Below are positions 54,178 to 54,773 of a stretch of 54,773 bases of DNA, piece after piece (the first letter of the stretch is position 1; the number at the start of each line of letters is the position of its first letter). The notes under the pieces were generated by a model. The model did not search any database. It saw only the letters and a list, made by a program, of their open reading frames with translations, and was not told where the DNA came from. Origin of the DNA: Candidatus Hodarchaeota archaeon (GTDB lineage: Archaea; Asgardarchaeota; Heimdallarchaeia; Hodarchaeales; Hodarchaeaceae). The translations under genes and the position numbers were made by a program. The stretch lies in NCBI GenBank assembly GCA_016839815.1, contig JAEOTM010000196.1:1-54773 (forward strand), in the 5' to 3' direction.

Positions 54178-54773
54178 ATGCTAGAAAACGCGAAACATTG
54201 GTCAAGGCAAGGTATACTAGTATTTCTATTAGTTATCGTAGTATTCACTAATATACCTCTAATTAAACCGGTGGTACAGATTGAAGATACTATTGCACCA
54301 GTAGTTACTATTATAACGCCTGTAAATGGATCCATTTTTGAACATGGAACCGATGTAGCCTATTCTTACACAGTAGAAGATCTTAGTGGTGTATTTGTGA
54401 GAGTATGGTTAAATGGAATTTTAGTTCCAGATACTGAGGTATTCACAGGGCTTGCAGTAGGAGTTTATACGCTTTCTATTGAAGCTGTTGATGATAGTGG
54501 CAATGTTGGCTCAGATGAGATGGTTTTCTTTATACAAGAGATTAGTCCTACAGAAGTGATAATAACCTCACCTGTTAATTCGACAACTTTTGAATTTGGA
54601 GACTCTATTATATGCACATACGACGTCACAAATTATCGTAAAGGAGATATTGTCTTATACTTTGATGGAAATATCGTACCAGATACTGGGGTATTAGCCC
54701 CTCCTGAGATTGGGGTTCACAATTTTACAGTAATAATTCAAGATGATTACGAAATATTGACAAGTGACCAAAT
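54178..54773 (+). CDS. Secreted Ig-like repeat surface protein, cut by window edge
   Basis: An open frame starts at ATG 54178, with CAGGTG seven bases upstream, and runs to the window end (198 codons). It has an N-terminal membrane segment (GILVFLLVIVVFTN). Two tandem Ig-like repeats follow: one from about residue 45 (TPVNGSIFEHGTD, LNGILVPDTEVF) and one from about 135 (SPVNSTTFEFGDS, FDGNIVPDTGVL). The shared VPDT motif shows that they are homologous. Probably a cell-surface or secreted protein. Downstream sequence is outside the window. Confidence 0.75.
   Translation, partial: MLENAKHWSRQGILVFLLVIVVFTNIPLIKPVVQIEDTIAPVVTIITPVNGSIFEHGTDVAYSYTVEDLSGVFVRVWLNGILVPDTEVFTGLAVGVYTLSIEAVDDSGNVGSDEMVFFIQEISPTEVIITSPVNSTTFEFGDSIICTYDVTNYRKGDIVLYFDGNIVPDTGVLAPPEIGVHNFTVIIQDDYEILTSDQ

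Noticed and set aside
54105..54335. Minus-strand frame near the right edge
   Set aside because: It is antisense to the signal-peptide and first-repeat region of the surface protein, which has a good ribosome-binding site and coherent repeats.
1..54773. CRISPR arrays, transposases, phage genes, rRNA
   Set aside because: No regularly spaced repeats, transposase motifs, integrase motifs or rRNA signatures were seen in the window.

Overview
The window looks like chromosomal DNA of an Asgard (Promethearchaeota) archaeon. It is AT-rich and many genes start with TTG or GTG. Archaeal markers are ABCE1/RLI, an archaeal-type TrpRS, a ThiR-type HTH-ThiN regulator, an intron-containing tRNA-Tyr with C1:G72, and TATA-box promoters. 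Four Rag/Arf-like small G-protein genes with C-terminal longin/roadblock-like regions point to Asgard, possibly a Heimdall-like lineage (inference). I see no rRNA, CRISPR array, insertion sequence or prophage.

Layout. 1-2 kb: the edge of an unknown gene, a zinc-ribbon membrane protein, an HTH regulator and TrmO. 2.2-5.7 kb: a BtuFCD-like cobalamin/siderophore importer. 5.8-11.7 kb: a tRNA-Tyr apparently carrying two introns, a B12/radical SAM protein, an Eis-like acetyltransferase, small membrane proteins and a two-lobed DNA methyltransferase. 11.7-18.1 kb: a secreted M30-like metallopeptidase, two paralogous YdjM-like membrane proteins, ABCE1 and a site-2 protease. 18.2-22.6 kb: a compact five-gene minus-strand operon of two Rag-like GTPases, a degenerate GTPase-like protein, a longin-like protein and an unknown protein. 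22.9-26.9 kb: TrpRS, an MFS transporter and a fourth Rag-like GTPase behind a palindromic region.

27.1-39.7 kb is a redox region. The first block is a translationally coupled operon of NuoE, NuoF, a NuoG-like protein with a shortened molybdopterin-type end, NfnA and NfnB. The second block is a flavoprotein-NfnA fusion followed by another NfnB. Between them, on the opposite strand, lie a CBS protein and two paralogous proteins of unknown function. The C-terminus of the first NfnB carries an extra domain that also ends both of those paralogs. This is the most unusual link in the window.

39.8-47.7 kb: a MEMO protein, a PfkB kinase, adenine deaminase, unknown proteins, an XPD/DinG-like Fe-S helicase and a stand-alone Lrp ligand-binding (RAM) domain. 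47.7-53.9 kb is a thiamine locus: ThiB-ThiP-ThiQ importer, a ThiK-like kinase and the divergent regulator ThiR, with a palindrome over the predicted thiB start site. The window ends inside a secreted protein with Ig-like repeats.
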